From: Clostridiales bacterium
GTDB taxonomy: Bacteria > Bacillota > Clostridia > Christensenellales > Aristaeellaceae
Length of the DNA: 64,000 bases
Reading direction: 5' to 3'
Assembly (NCBI GenBank): GCA_004556155.1
Contig: SFIM01000003.1
Span: 82,526 to 146,525, forward strand
Shown: positions 50,452 to 59,255 of the stretch, in pieces
Position numbering within the stretch: the stretch's first letter is position 1
How the letters are laid out: the number at the start of each line of letters is the position of its first letter
Made by a program: the position numbers and the translations under genes
The notes under the pieces: generated by a model
The model's database searches: none
The model's input: only the letters and a program-made list of their open reading frames with translations
Told to the model about the DNA's origin: nothing

Positions 50452-51507
50452 ATGGATACCCTACGTGTAGGCATTATCGGCTGTGGGCAAATCTGCCGCG
50501 TGCGCCACGCGCCGGAATACAGCGAAAACCCTCGCTGCCAGATTGCGGGCTTCTATGATGTAGATCCCGCCCGCGCGCAGGCCATGGCCAAGCAATACGG
50601 CGGCAAAGCCTTTGACAGCGTGGAAGCGCTGCTGGATGCGGATATCGACGCGGTCAGCGTATGCAGCGCCAATACCGATCACCGCCGCTCGGCCATCATG
50701 GCCATGGAGCGCGGCAAGCATGTGCTGTGCGAAAAGCCGCTGGCCGTGTCCGCGCAGGACTGCGAGGATATGCTGATGGTCTCCCGCCGCACAGGCATGC
50801 GCCTGCTGGTGGGGCATAATCAGCGCATGACCCCCGCCCATCGCGAAGCCAAACGCCTGATCTCTGAGGACGCAATCGGCAAGATCCTGACCTTCCACAC
50901 CACCTTTGGCCATGGCGGCCCGGAGGGCTGGACAGGGCAGCCCAATCCCTGGTTCTTCCACAAGAGCAGCGCCGTGCTGGGCGTGGCGGCTGATCTTGGC
51001 ATTCATAAAATCGATCTGTACAATTACCTCACGGGCGACGTCATCACCCAGGCTTCGGCTTTTCTGGCCACGCTGGATAAAAAGACCCCCGGCGGCACGC
51101 CCATTCAGGTGGATGACAACGCCATGTTCATCCTGCGCACGGCGGGCGGCGCGTTGGGCGCGGCCCACGCCAGCTGGACTTTCTACGGCTCGGAGGATAA
51201 CTCCACCGTGCTCTACGGCACCCAAGGCGTGATGAAGCTGTATACCGATCCCGTATATAGCCTGATTATCGAATACCGCGACGGCCGGGTGGAACGCTAT
51301 GCCACCGACCGCATCACCACCAACGCCGAGCAAAAGGCGGGCAAACGCCGCAACACAGGCGTAATCAACGAGTTTGTGGATGCGGTGCTGGAAGGCCGCC
51401 CCTCCTGCCTGGATGTGGAGGAAATCATTCACGCCATGCGCGTGGTCTTCGCCGCTATTCGCTCGGCGGACGAGGAGCGCACCATCCCCATTCGGCAGGA
51501 TCTGTAA
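50452..51507 (+). CDS. Gfo/Idh/MocA family NAD(P)-dependent oxidoreductase
   Basis: A 351-residue cytosolic dehydrogenase. The Rossmann motif 'GIIGCGQICRVRHAP' spans residues 8-22 and 'VLCEKPLAVS' near residue 94 gives the catalytic lysine region; 'VAADLGIHKIDLYNYL' supplies the substrate-domain histidine. It lies 24 bases after the sugar permease gene with AAGGAGG in front, so it probably oxidises the imported sugar or polyol. It is only distantly similar to the family member at 3897. The immediate product is unknown because no further catabolic enzyme is linked. Confidence 0.92.
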   Translation: MDTLRVGIIGCGQICRVRHAPEYSENPRCQIAGFYDVDPARAQAMAKQYGGKAFDSVEALLDADIDAVSVCSANTDHRRSAIMAMERGKHVLCEKPLAVSAQDCEDMLMVSRRTGMRLLVGHNQRMTPAHREAKRLISEDAIGKILTFHTTFGHGGPEGWTGQPNPWFFHKSSAVLGVAADLGIHKIDLYNYLTGDVITQASAFLATLDKKTPGGTPIQVDDNAMFILRTAGGALGAAHASWTFYGSEDNSTVLYGTQGVMKLYTDPVYSLIIEYRDGRVERYATDRITTNAEQKAGKRRNTGVINEFVDAVLEGRPSCLDVEEIIHAMRVVFAAIRSADEERTIPIRQDL

Positions 51508-51509
51508 CC

Positions 51510-52130
51510 ATGGCAGACGGGTCGGAAATCTATTTTATCGGCGGCGCGCCCTGCGGGGGCAAGTCCACCGCCGCGCGTGCAATCTGCGCGCGGCATGGTT
51601 TTCGCGCCTTTGAACTGGATAAAAACCTGGAACGCTATACCCATCTGGGCATGCTGGAGGGCAACGCGCTGCTGCGCGCGGCTGCAATCGCCGCGCCGCA
51701 GGATATCGACGCGCTGCCGCCCTGCCAGCAATGCAAGCAGGAGCTGGAGATTTATCACCAGCTCTTTCCTTATGCCCTGCGGGAGCTGCGCGCGATGGGG
51801 CCGGGCGCGCCCATCCTGGCCGAAGGCGCGGGCTTTCTGCCTGAGCTGATGCGCAGGGCAGGCGTGGATAGCAGGCATTATATTTGCCTGATTCCCGAGC
51901 CTGCCTTTCAGCGGGCGCGCTATCGTGAGCGCCCCTGGGTGGCGCAGCTGTTGGCGCAAACGCCCGATCCGGAGCAAACCTTCAACCGCTGGATGGCGCG
52001 CAACGCCTTGCTGTCACGGGAAATCCGCGCCCAGGCTCAAAAGCAGGGCTATACTTGCCTTACGACAAACGGCGCCTCCACGCCCGAGGATACCCTGCGG
52101 CAGGCGGAAGCGGCACTAAAACTGCTTTGA
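51510..52130 (+). CDS. P-loop NTPase, small-molecule kinase-like
   Basis: A 206-residue cytosolic protein. A Walker A 'GGAPCGGKST' lies at residues 11-20, and 'PILAEGAGFLPELM' could be a Walker B-like strand; 'RYRERPWVAQLL' is rich in arginines as in kinase lids. A 'CQQC' pair lies near residue 73. It starts two bases after the oxidoreductase stop, so it is the last gene of the sugar operon. It may phosphorylate the imported compound or its oxidation product, but the family is not one I can name. Confidence 0.7.
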   Translation: MADGSEIYFIGGAPCGGKSTAARAICARHGFRAFELDKNLERYTHLGMLEGNALLRAAAIAAPQDIDALPPCQQCKQELEIYHQLFPYALRELRAMGPGAPILAEGAGFLPELMRRAGVDSRHYICLIPEPAFQRARYRERPWVAQLLAQTPDPEQTFNRWMARNALLSREIRAQAQKQGYTCLTTNGASTPEDTLRQAEAALKLL

Positions 52131-52153
52131 TTGAATTTTCTCAAATATCCCTG

Positions 52154-52184
52154 TTGACTCTCACATAATGGCAGGCAGTAGGAT
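52154..52184 (+). promoter_or_regulatory. MerR-type promoter with a 19-base spacer
   Basis: TTGACT at 52154-52159 and TAGGAT at 52179-52184 are 19 bases apart. The over-long spacer is the hallmark of promoters switched by MerR-family activators, and a MerR relic follows. Confidence 0.6.
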
Positions 52185-52223
52185 AGACGTAAGCTCAAAA
52201 AAACCGGATTCCGAGAGGATAAG

Positions 52224-52510
52224 ATGCTGAAAATCGGAGAATTTTCAAAGCTGTCCAGGGTCAGCGTCAGAATGCTGCGCCACTATGATGAGATCGGCCT
52301 GCTCAAGCCCGCCGTGACCGTGGCCAGCTGAACCTTTAAGGGCGGCTATGACCAGATGGACAGCGCGATGGCCGCCGTCGCCGCCTGGGTGAACAATAAC
52401 GGCTATGAGCCCGACGGCCATTGTTTAACAGCTACCACATCAGCCCCCACGAAACCAAGAACCCGCAGGAGTTCGTCACCGAGGTATGCTGCCCTGTGCG
52501 CAAAAAGTAA
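52224..52510 (+). pseudogene. MerR family regulator remnant with internal deletion
   Basis: The frame starts 'MLKIGEFSKLSRVSVRMLRHY' (to residue 21) and continues 'DEIGLLKPAV', the DNA-binding domain of a MerR/TipA-type regulator, but stops after 35 residues at 52329-52331. Directly beyond, 'FKGGYDQMDSAMAAVAAWVN' and then, in a shifted frame, 'NSYHISPHETKNPQEFVTE' are recognisable as the end of the GyrI-like effector domain. About 170 residues in the middle are missing and at least one frameshift is present. The whole gene is clearly dead, although its 19-base-spacer promoter persists. Confidence 0.75.
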
Positions 52511-52568
52511 AGCTAGCCGCTAAAGCATTTTCCTTCAGGCTTTCAGACAACACGCTGGCAGCCTGTTT

Positions 52569-53468
52569 TTATGGCTCCATTACGTCCGCGCTTGCCTCCA
52601 TCTCATGGCATAGGGCGATGAATTCCCGCGCGGACTGGGTGAGAAATTTGTGCCGGTGATAGACGATATGGTGCGTGCGGCAAAAGGGCTCGTTCTCGAT
52701 GGGCACGGTGCGCACGCTGCCCTCCGCGATAGCCTGGCTAACCAGTTTTTCAGGCAGGAAGGATACCCCCAGCCCTGCGCCTACAGCCTTGATGATGGCC
52801 TGCGTGCTGGCGCTCTCCCACAAAGGAGTCAGCGGCAGCTGATGCGCGGCGAACACGTGATCCAGAAACTCGCGTCCGGCACTGCCACGCTCACGCAGCA
52901 AAAACGGCTCCTCGGCCAGCTCCTCCAAGCTCAGGCTTTTTCGTTCACTCAGCGGATGCCCCGGCGGCAGGATCAATTGCAGGTGATCGCCCGAAAACGG
53001 CTCGCTGACCAGCTGCGGCAGCAGGATGCTGCCCTCGATCAGCGCCAGATCGATGGTGTTTTCCAATAGATGCTGGGATAGCTGAGCGCCGTTGGATACC
53101 ACCGCGCGAAGCTGCAAATGCGGGTGCCGCTGCTGAAAGCGCTCTGCCAGCTCAGGCAGAAGGAAATTGCCCAGCGTGATCGTCGCGCCCACGCGCAGCA
53201 CGCCAAACTCATCCCAATCGCGCAGCCCCTTTTCCATGCTGTCCAGCGTTTCAATGATGTGCAGCGCCTGGGCATACAGCCGCGCCGCGCTCTCAGTGCT
53301 GCAAATACGGCGGCCGATGCGCTCAAACAGGCACACGCCGTAATAATGCTCCAATTCCTGAATAGCGCGGCTGACGGCGGGCTGGGTCATGTGCAGCTGC
53401 TCCGCGGCGCGGGTGATGCTCTGCGCCTGATAAACGCTGACGAAGATCTTCATGTGGCGGATGGTCAT
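52569..53468 (-). CDS. LysR family transcriptional regulator
   Basis: A 299-residue regulator. The helix-turn-helix is in residues 1-60 ('MKIFVSVYQAQSITRAAEQL', 'MTQPAVSRAIQELEHYYGV') and the effector domain follows ('LRVGATITLGNFLLPELAE', 'IDLALIEGSI', 'AVGAGLGVSFLPE'). ATG 53468 has GGAG at six bases; the longer frame to 53507 has none. It is divergent from the chromate-transporter pair, its probable target. The effector is unknown; similarity to CysB/CbbR-like regulators would fit anion transport. Confidence 0.92.
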   Translation of the reverse strand: MTIRHMKIFVSVYQAQSITRAAEQLHMTQPAVSRAIQELEHYYGVCLFERIGRRICSTESAARLYAQALHIIETLDSMEKGLRDWDEFGVLRVGATITLGNFLLPELAERFQQRHPHLQLRAVVSNGAQLSQHLLENTIDLALIEGSILLPQLVSEPFSGDHLQLILPPGHPLSERKSLSLEELAEEPFLLRERGSAGREFLDHVFAAHQLPLTPLWESASTQAIIKAVGAGLGVSFLPEKLVSQAIAEGSVRTVPIENEPFCRTHHIVYHRHKFLTQSAREFIALCHEMEASADVMEP

Positions 53469-53572
53469 GGCGTTCTCCAATTCATAATCATAATGATATG
53501 CATTCAATAAAATAATAGCATTTTACATATTATAAATCAAGCGCTATAATACCCCGCAGGAGGGGATAAAAA

Positions 53573-54157
53573 ATGGAATCTGAACAGAAAAAGCCCGCCG
53601 CCAGGCGGCTGGTCAAGCTGTTTTTCAGCATGCTTTACATCAGCGCCTTCACCTTTGGCGGCGGGTTTGTCATCGTCACCCTGATGAAGCGCAAGTTCGT
53701 GGATGAGCTGCACTGGATGACGGAAGAAGAAATGCTGGATATCGCGGCCATGGCGCAGTCCTCGCCGGGCGCAATCGCCGTGAACGCCGCCAATCTGGTG
53801 GGCTGGCGCGTGGGCGGCTTTGCCGGCATGCTCACCTCGGTAATCGCCACGATCATCCCGCCCATGGCCATCCTGACGGTGATTTCCATCTTCTATGCGG
53901 CCTTTGCCAGCAATCCGTATGTTTCGCAGGCGCTGCGCGGCATGCAGGCCGGCGTGGCGGCGGTTATTCTGGATGTGGTGTGCGGCCTTGGCATCAAGGA
54001 GTTTCACAGCCATTCCGCCCTGCGTCTGTGCATTCTGGGCGCGGCCTTTATTGCGGCCTTTGTGCTGGATGTAAACGTGATCTACATCATCCTGGCCACG
54101 GCGCTGGTGGGCGTGATCAGCGCGCTGGCCGCCCGGAAAAGAGGTGGCGCGAAATGA
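53573..54157 (+). CDS. Chromate transporter family protein, first half-size subunit
   Basis: A 194-residue membrane protein of the CHR family. The signature 'FGGGFVIVTLMKRKFVDEL' and 'AQSSPGAIAVNAANLVGWRV' near residues 24-80 is typical, followed by several hydrophobic segments. Half-size CHR proteins work as pairs in opposite orientations. The second subunit starts within the stop codon of this gene (ATGA). Characterised members export chromate, but in many Firmicutes the true substrate is unknown. The divergent LysR gene is the likely regulator. Confidence 0.92.
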   Translation: MESEQKKPAARRLVKLFFSMLYISAFTFGGGFVIVTLMKRKFVDELHWMTEEEMLDIAAMAQSSPGAIAVNAANLVGWRVGGFAGMLTSVIATIIPPMAILTVISIFYAAFASNPYVSQALRGMQAGVAAVILDVVCGLGIKEFHSHSALRLCILGAAFIAAFVLDVNVIYIILATALVGVISALAARKRGGAK

Positions 54158-54720
54158 CGGCGAATCTGTGGCAGCTGTTTCTCAGCTTCATGCAGGTAGG
54201 CATGTTCAGCATCGGCGGCGGCTACGCGGCCATGCCGTTTATCCGCAGCCAGGTGGTATCACTGCACGGCTGGCTGACCATGAGTGAGTTTACCGATCTG
54301 GTGACCATTGCCGAAATGACCCCCGGCCCTATTGCGGTAAACGCCGCTACCTTTGTTGGCAACCGACTGGCAGGCTTTACCGGAGCTATTGTGGCCACGA
54401 TGGGCTGCATCCTGCCCTCGTGCCTGATCGTATCGCTGCTGGCCTATCTGTACCGCAAGTACCGGCAGATGGACATGCTGCAAAATGTGCTCACCTGTCT
54501 GCGCCCCGCCGTGGTAGCGCTGATCGCCTCGGCTGGTCTGGAAATTCTGCGGCAGGTGATCTGGCCGGGCGGCGTTATCTCCCTGAGCGAGGTGGATGTA
54601 ATCGGCCTGGTGATGGCCGTGGCCGCCTTCATCGTGCTGCGCTGGCGCAAGTGGAACCCCATTCTGGTGATGCTGCTGTGCGGCGCTGCCCGCCTGGGCA
54701 TTGGGCTGATTATCGGTTAA
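54154..54720 (+). CDS. Chromate transporter family protein, second half-size subunit
   Basis: A 188-residue partner of the upstream protein. It has its own CHR signature 'FSIGGGYAAMPFIRSQV' and 'AEMTPGPIAVNAATFVGNRL', with about five to six hydrophobic segments. The four-base overlap with the first subunit indicates coupled translation and a heterodimer. A shared hairpin follows the stop. No other metal resistance gene is nearby. Confidence 0.93.
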   Translation: MTANLWQLFLSFMQVGMFSIGGGYAAMPFIRSQVVSLHGWLTMSEFTDLVTIAEMTPGPIAVNAATFVGNRLAGFTGAIVATMGCILPSCLIVSLLAYLYRKYRQMDMLQNVLTCLRPAVVALIASAGLEILRQVIWPGGVISLSEVDVIGLVMAVAAFIVLRWRKWNPILVMLLCGAARLGIGLIIG

Positions 54721-54734
54721 TTCAACAAAAATCA

Positions 54735-54768
54735 ATGGCGGCCGGATCATTCCGACCGCCATTTTACT
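54735..54768. terminator. Bidirectional terminator
   Basis: ATGGCGGCCGGA (54735-54746) pairs with TCCGACCGCCAT (54751-54762) with one mismatch, between the convergent chromate transporter and TetR genes; TTTTACTTT follows. Confidence 0.65.
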
Positions 54769-54786
54769 TTGATGTATCTAAGTACG

Positions 54787-55347
54787 TCAGCGTTCCCCCA
54801 GGATCGCAGGCAGCGCCTGGCGCGCCATCTCCAAATCGGCAGGATCCTGCTTCACCCAGGAAGTGATCATCGTGCCGTGCACCAGGGCAAACAGCGCCTG
54901 CGCCTTCTGGCGGCTCACCGTCTCCTCATAGCCAAAGCGCACAAGATGATCGACGTAAAGCTGCTGCCAATCCCGATAGATCTGGCTGCAGGTTTGGTGA
55001 ATCTGCGGATCCAGGTATACCGACCCAATGGCAATCATCGCCACAAAGCGCGAGGCAAAATGCCTGTTTTCGCGCAAGCCCGCGGCAAAGAAGCCCAGCA
55101 TGCGTTCAAAAGCCGCCAGGGCGGTATCTCCCTGCGAAAGACTCCAGTTTAGCCCCTCCGCTATGTGGCGATAGGCATACTCCAGCGTTTCCTGCAAAAG
55201 CTGCATCTTTCCCTTGGGGAAATAGTAGTAAAAGCTGCCCTTGGGGATATCGCACGCCGTCAGCAGCTCCGTCAGGCCAAGGCCATAATAGCCCTTCTCG
55301 GAAAACAGGCGCTCCGCTTCCCGCAGAATCAAATCCTTTTTATCCAT
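54787..55347 (-). CDS. TetR/AcrR family transcriptional regulator
   Basis: A 186-residue regulator. The helix-turn-helix spans residues 5-50 ('DLILREAERLFSEKGYYGLG', 'LTELLTACDIPKGSFYYYF'), in the AcrR/QacR style with the typical 'GSFYYYFPKGK'. The C-terminal domain resembles the TetR_C_33/C_6 group, but the ligand is unknown. No divergent or downstream target gene is obvious; the next gene on the same strand is a lysin-like gene located upstream. Confidence 0.9.
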   Translation of the reverse strand: MDKKDLILREAERLFSEKGYYGLGLTELLTACDIPKGSFYYYFPKGKMQLLQETLEYAYRHIAEGLNWSLSQGDTALAAFERMLGFFAAGLRENRHFASRFVAMIAIGSVYLDPQIHQTCSQIYRDWQQLYVDHLVRFGYEETVSRQKAQALFALVHGTMITSWVKQDPADLEMARQALPAILGER

Positions 55348-55472
55348 ATACTTATTATAGACTTACCGCTATGGGATGTCAAGTTCGATTGTGCTATCTT
55401 CATCGCCGCCTCCACGCGCAAACGGCCCGCTTGAAGTTCCCTCCAAGCGGGCTATGCCGTCATGCTATTTTG

Positions 55473-56295
55473 TTACACCACCCGTGCAAACTCTCCCGAC
55501 ACCCAGCCCACCGCGCTGCCTGTTACCACGGCGATCCAGCCATTGGCGGCCGTGGCCACATAGGGCAGATAGGTGCCCGAAGGCACCTGGCGCAGGCGGC
55601 CATAGTTCAGCCCGTTGCCCTGGCGGATGTTGATGCCCCCTCCGTTGTCCGCGGACAGCAGCGCGCGTGCCGTCGCCCGGCTGCGGATCGGGATCAGGCG
55701 TAGGTTCAGGATCAGGCGCGGGCATATTCCCACCCTCATAGCGCAGGAAAGGCAGCTGATACCAATACTGAAAGTCGCGCTGGCTCACCCGCGTGCGCAC
55801 GCAGCCATAATTAAACCCGCGCCACTCCACCAGCTCGCCGTTGCCGATATAGTAGCCCACATGTCCATCCTTGCCCAGCGCCAGTCCCAGCGTTTCCGGC
55901 AGAGTGGCAATCGGCCCCCAGGGGCAGCCCTTGCTTTTTGCATAGGTAAACATGCCGTTAGCACCCTTGTCCGGGCAGCCGTTAGCGCCGTACTTGCTCA
56001 GGATGGGCGCATCCGTGCCGATCGCCGCCAAAATGCTCGCGCCGCCGTTCGTCCAGGCATAGCCCTTCGCGCCGCCGATGCAATCAGCCACCACCGCGCG
56101 CGCGGCGATATCGCGCTGGCACTGATCCATGCGCCCCGCCGTGTAATAACCGGGATATTGCTTGCTTTTGCTGCTCAGCAGGCTTTGGGTGGCTTTATAG
56201 CAGCAAGCGCCGTACCAGTACGGCTGCCCGACCATCTTTTCACAAAAGGCGGCAAAGTGCGCCCCCGTCAGGGGCGTATCCGCATATCCGGCCAT
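55473..56295 (-). pseudogene. NlpC/P60-like lysin with C-terminal SH3 domain (frameshifted)
   Basis: A wall hydrolase of endolysin type without a signal peptide. The N-terminal half has 'FCEKMVGQPYWYGACCYKAT', then 'VVADCIGGAKGYAWT' (probable catalytic Cys) and 'DGHVGYYIGNGELVEWRG' (probable His). After a Pro/Asp linker the frame breaks near 55675: the continuing frame is nonsense, while the next frame encodes an SH3 domain ('INIRQGNGLNYGRLRQV', 'YLPYVATAANGWIAVV'). Removing one base restores about 273 residues. ATG 56295 has GGGAGGG at six bases. No holin or phage gene is nearby, so it may be a prophage remnant or a cell-wall tool. Confidence 0.72.
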
Positions 56296-56360
56296 AAGCA
56301 TCCCTCCCGTGCATCCTATGCCGCGGATGCGCGGCGCGTCCCCAAAATCAAAACTTATGC

Positions 56361-56389
56361 TTTACAAATCGCCCATTTTTGCATATAAT
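56361..56389 (+). promoter_or_regulatory. leuS promoter
   Basis: TTTACA at 56361-56366 and TATAAT at 56384-56389 are 17 bases apart, just before the T-box leader. Confidence 0.8.
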
Positions 56390-56394
56390 AGGCG

Positions 56395-56650
56395 ATGATA
56401 TCGGTCATGAAGGAGAACGCTGTCCATGCGCGCGTTTAGAGAGCCGCCCGGCGGGTGAAAGGGCGGAGGCGCGGGGATGGCCGCTCGCTCTGGAGCCGGC
56501 GTGCCGAGGGGATTTTTCCGGTAGGCCGCACGGGCGCGCCCGTTACAGCGCATCAAGCGGCGGCATCAATATGCCGCAAGCAAAGTGGTACCGCGGAACA
56601 GCCGTTTCGTCTTTGTTATGCAGGGACGGGGCGGCTTGATTTATATGAAG
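56395..56650 (+). ncRNA. T-box leader of leuS
   Basis: The leader contains the T-box bulge AAAGTGGTACCGCGG (56582-56596), the most conserved motif of tRNA-sensing riboswitches. It should pair with the uncharged CCA end of tRNA-Leu. The terminator hairpin is AGCCGTTTCGTC with GACGGGGCGGCT (56600-56636), though the T run after it is weak (TGATTT). The upstream GC-rich region would form stem I; a CTC or CTG in GCTCGCTCTGG near 56480-56492 is a candidate leucine specifier. High uncharged tRNA should allow leuS transcription. Confidence 0.88.
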
Positions 56651-56660
56651 GAGGCATTCC

Positions 56661-59081
56661 ATGCAGCAGATTCCCCTCTACGATCCCAAAGGGATTGAAA
56701 AAAAGTGGCAGAAGATCTGGGCCGACAACAAGGCCTTCGCCGCTTCCAATGATTACTCCAAGCCCAAGTATTACACGCTGATCGAATTCCCCTATCCCTC
56801 GGGCGTAGGCCTGCACGTCGGCCATCCCCGCCCCTACACGGCGCTGGATATCGTGGCGCGCAAAAAGCGCATGGAGGGCTACAACGTGCTGCACCCCATC
56901 GGCTGGGACGCTTTCGGCCTGCCGACGGAGAACTTTGCCATCAAGAATCATGTCCACCCCGCCATCGTGACCCAGCGCAATATCAATCACTTCCGCGAGC
57001 AACTGCAGATGCTGGGCTTCTCCTTTGATTACGACCGGGAGATCAACACCACCGATCCCAAGTATTACAAGTGGACGCAGTGGATTTTCCTGCAGATGTA
57101 CAAGCACGGCCTGGCCTATAAGACCAATATGCCCGTCAACTGGTGCACGGGCTGCAAGTGCGTGCTGGCCAACGAAGAAGTGGTAGAGGGCGTGTGCGAG
57201 CGCTGCGGCAGCCCCGTCATCCACAAGCAGCAGAGCCAGTGGATGCTGCGCATTACCGCCTATGCGCAAAAGCTGCTGGACGGGCTGGACGACGTGGACT
57301 TTATCGACCGCGTAAAGCTGTCCCAGCGCAACTGGATCGGCCGCAGCGAGGGCGCGGAGATCGACTTTGCCCTGGAAGGCACGGATGAGAAAATCCGCGT
57401 GTTCACCACCCGCGCGGACACGCTGTTCGGCGCTACCTATATGGTGCTTTCTCCCGAGCATCCCTGCATTGAAAAGTACCGCGACCGCATTGAAAACTAT
57501 CAGGAGCTGATGGATTACCGCGCCGCCGCCCAGCGCAAGAGCGATTTTGAGCGCACCGAAATCAATAAGGATAAGACGGGCGTGGAAATCAAGGGCCTGC
57601 GCGCCGTCAATCCCATGACGGGCAAGTCCATTCCCATCTGGCTGAGCGACTATGTGCTCATGACCTACGGCACCGGCGCCATCATGGCCGTGCCCGCCCA
57701 CGACGAGCGCGACTGGGACTTTGCCAAGAAGTTCGGCCTGCCCATCGTTGAGGTGGTTTCCGGCGGCGAAAACGTGCAGGAAGCCTGTTATTCCGATGTG
57801 GCGACGGGCACAATGGTCAACTCCGGCTTCCTCAACGGCATGTCCGTGGCCGAGGCCAAGAAGGCTGCCATCGACTACGCGCAGGAGCATGGCTTTGGCC
57901 AGCGCAAGGTCAACTATAAGCTGCGCGACTGGGTGTTCGCCCGTCAGCGCTATTGGGGCGAGCCCATCCCAATTGTGCACTGCCCGCACTGCGGCATGGT
58001 GCCCCTGGATGAAAAGGATCTGCCCCTGCTGCTGCCCGAGGTGGAAAACTACGAGCCTACCGAGACCGGCGAGTCCCCCCTGGCCAAGATGACCGACTGG
58101 GTCAACTGCAAGTGCCCCAAGTGCGGCGGCGACGCCAAGCGCGAAACCGACACCATGCCCCAGTGGGCCGGCAGCAGCTGGTATTTCCTGCGCTACTGCG
58201 ATCCGCACAACGATGAGGCGCTGGCCTCGCCCGAGGCGCTGAAATACTGGATGCCGGTGGACTGGTACAACGGCGGCATGGAGCACACTACCCTGCACCT
58301 GCTCTACAGCCGGTTCTGGAACCTGTTCCTGCATGATATCGGCGTGTGCCCGGTGGCCGAGCCCTACAAGAAGCGTACCAGCCACGGCATGGTGCTGGGC
58401 GATGACGGCCAGAAGATGAGCAAGGCACGCGGCAACGTGATCAACCCCGACGACGTGGTGGATCAGATCGGCGCGGACGCCTTCCGTATGTATGAAATGT
58501 TCATGGGCGCGTTCGACCAGGCCATTCCGTGGTCTACCACCGGCGCGCGCGGCTGCCGCAAGTTCATCGAGCGCGTATGGCGTCTGCAGGAAATGCTGAC
58601 CGACGACGAGGGTATGAGCGACGACCTGAAGGCCTCTGTGCACCTGACCGTCAAAAAGGTCTCCGAGGACTTTGACACCCTGAAGTTCAACACCGCCATC
58701 GCCCAGATGATGACGCTGGTAAACGAGATGGTGCGCAAGGGCAGCGTAACGCGCGGCGAATACAAGGCGCTGCTGCTGATTCTGTCCCCTGTGACCCCGC
58801 ATGTATGCGAGGAAATCTGGCAGCTGCAGGGCTTCGGCACGCCCATTTATACCCAGCCCTGGCCCGCCTATGATCCCGCCGCGCTGATCAAGGACGAGGT
58901 GGAAATCGCCATTCAGGTCAACGGCAAAATCAAGGGCCGCATCATGGTGCCCGCCAGCCTGACTCGCGAGCAGGGCGACACTTTGCGAGAGCATGAGGCC
59001 GTCAAGGCCGCCGTGGGCGATAAGCAGATCGTCAAGTTCATCTTTGTGCCTGGCCGTTTGCTTAACATCGTGGTAAAATAA
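56661..59081 (+). CDS. leuS: Leucyl-tRNA synthetase
   Basis: An 806-residue class I synthetase that charges tRNA-Leu. The ATP-binding 'HVGH' (HIGH) lies at residues 52-55 in '[18 protein letters not shown]', and 'KMSKARGN' lies near 585. A zinc-knuckle '[13 protein letters not shown]' with 'CERCGSPV' and a second pair ('CPHCGMV', 'CPKCGGD') are present, and the CP1 editing domain is seen around '[19 protein letters not shown]' and '[19 protein letters not shown]'. The length is normal. It is transcribed alone, under T-box control. Confidence 0.98.
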   Translation: MQQIPLYDPKGIEKKWQKIWADNKAFAASNDYSKPKYYTLIEFPYPSGVGLHVGHPRPYTALDIVARKKRMEGYNVLHPIGWDAFGLPTENFAIKNHVHPAIVTQRNINHFREQLQMLGFSFDYDREINTTDPKYYKWTQWIFLQMYKHGLAYKTNMPVNWCTGCKCVLANEEVVEGVCERCGSPVIHKQQSQWMLRITAYAQKLLDGLDDVDFIDRVKLSQRNWIGRSEGAEIDFALEGTDEKIRVFTTRADTLFGATYMVLSPEHPCIEKYRDRIENYQELMDYRAAAQRKSDFERTEINKDKTGVEIKGLRAVNPMTGKSIPIWLSDYVLMTYGTGAIMAVPAHDERDWDFAKKFGLPIVEVVSGGENVQEACYSDVATGTMVNSGFLNGMSVAEAKKAAIDYAQEHGFGQRKVNYKLRDWVFARQRYWGEPIPIVHCPHCGMVPLDEKDLPLLLPEVENYEPTETGESPLAKMTDWVNCKCPKCGGDAKRETDTMPQWAGSSWYFLRYCDPHNDEALASPEALKYWMPVDWYNGGMEHTTLHLLYSRFWNLFLHDIGVCPVAEPYKKRTSHGMVLGDDGQKMSKARGNVINPDDVVDQIGADAFRMYEMFMGAFDQAIPWSTTGARGCRKFIERVWRLQEMLTDDEGMSDDLKASVHLTVKKVSEDFDTLKFNTAIAQMMTLVNEMVRKGSVTRGEYKALLLILSPVTPHVCEEIWQLQGFGTPIYTQPWPAYDPAALIKDEVEIAIQVNGKIKGRIMVPASLTREQGDTLREHEAVKAAVGDKQIVKFIFVPGRLLNIVVK

Positions 59082-59088
59082 AATAGCA

Positions 59089-59129
59089 AAAATGCGGGAA
59101 GCCGTTGCAAAGCGACTTCCCGCATTTTT
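59089..59129 (+). terminator. Rho-independent terminator
   Basis: AAAATGCGGGAAG (59089-59101) pairs with 59116-59128 and ends in TTTTT, right after leuS. Confidence 0.9.
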
Positions 59130-59184
59130 ATTGCGCCGTTGCCGTGGCTGTCCAGGGAGCACAGGCAACGCAAAATCAAGACGT

Positions 59185-59213
59185 TTGTCAAGACGTTTTT
59201 TCCATGTTATAAT
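59185..59213 (+). promoter_or_regulatory. Promoter of the two-component system
   Basis: TTGTCA at 59185-59190 and TATAAT at 59208-59213 are 17 bases apart. AAGACGTTTGTCAAGACGTTT holds a direct repeat (AAGACGTTT, 11-base spacing) overlapping the -35, a possible binding site for the response regulator. Confidence 0.7.
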
Positions 59214-59255
59214 GAATAAAACAAATCAACCGTCGCTATTGGGGAGGCATGCGCG

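Noticed and set aside
56616..59168. An 850-codon open frame opposite leuS
   Set aside because: It is the mirror frame of leuS with low-complexity His/Gly/Leu content; leuS itself is unmistakable.
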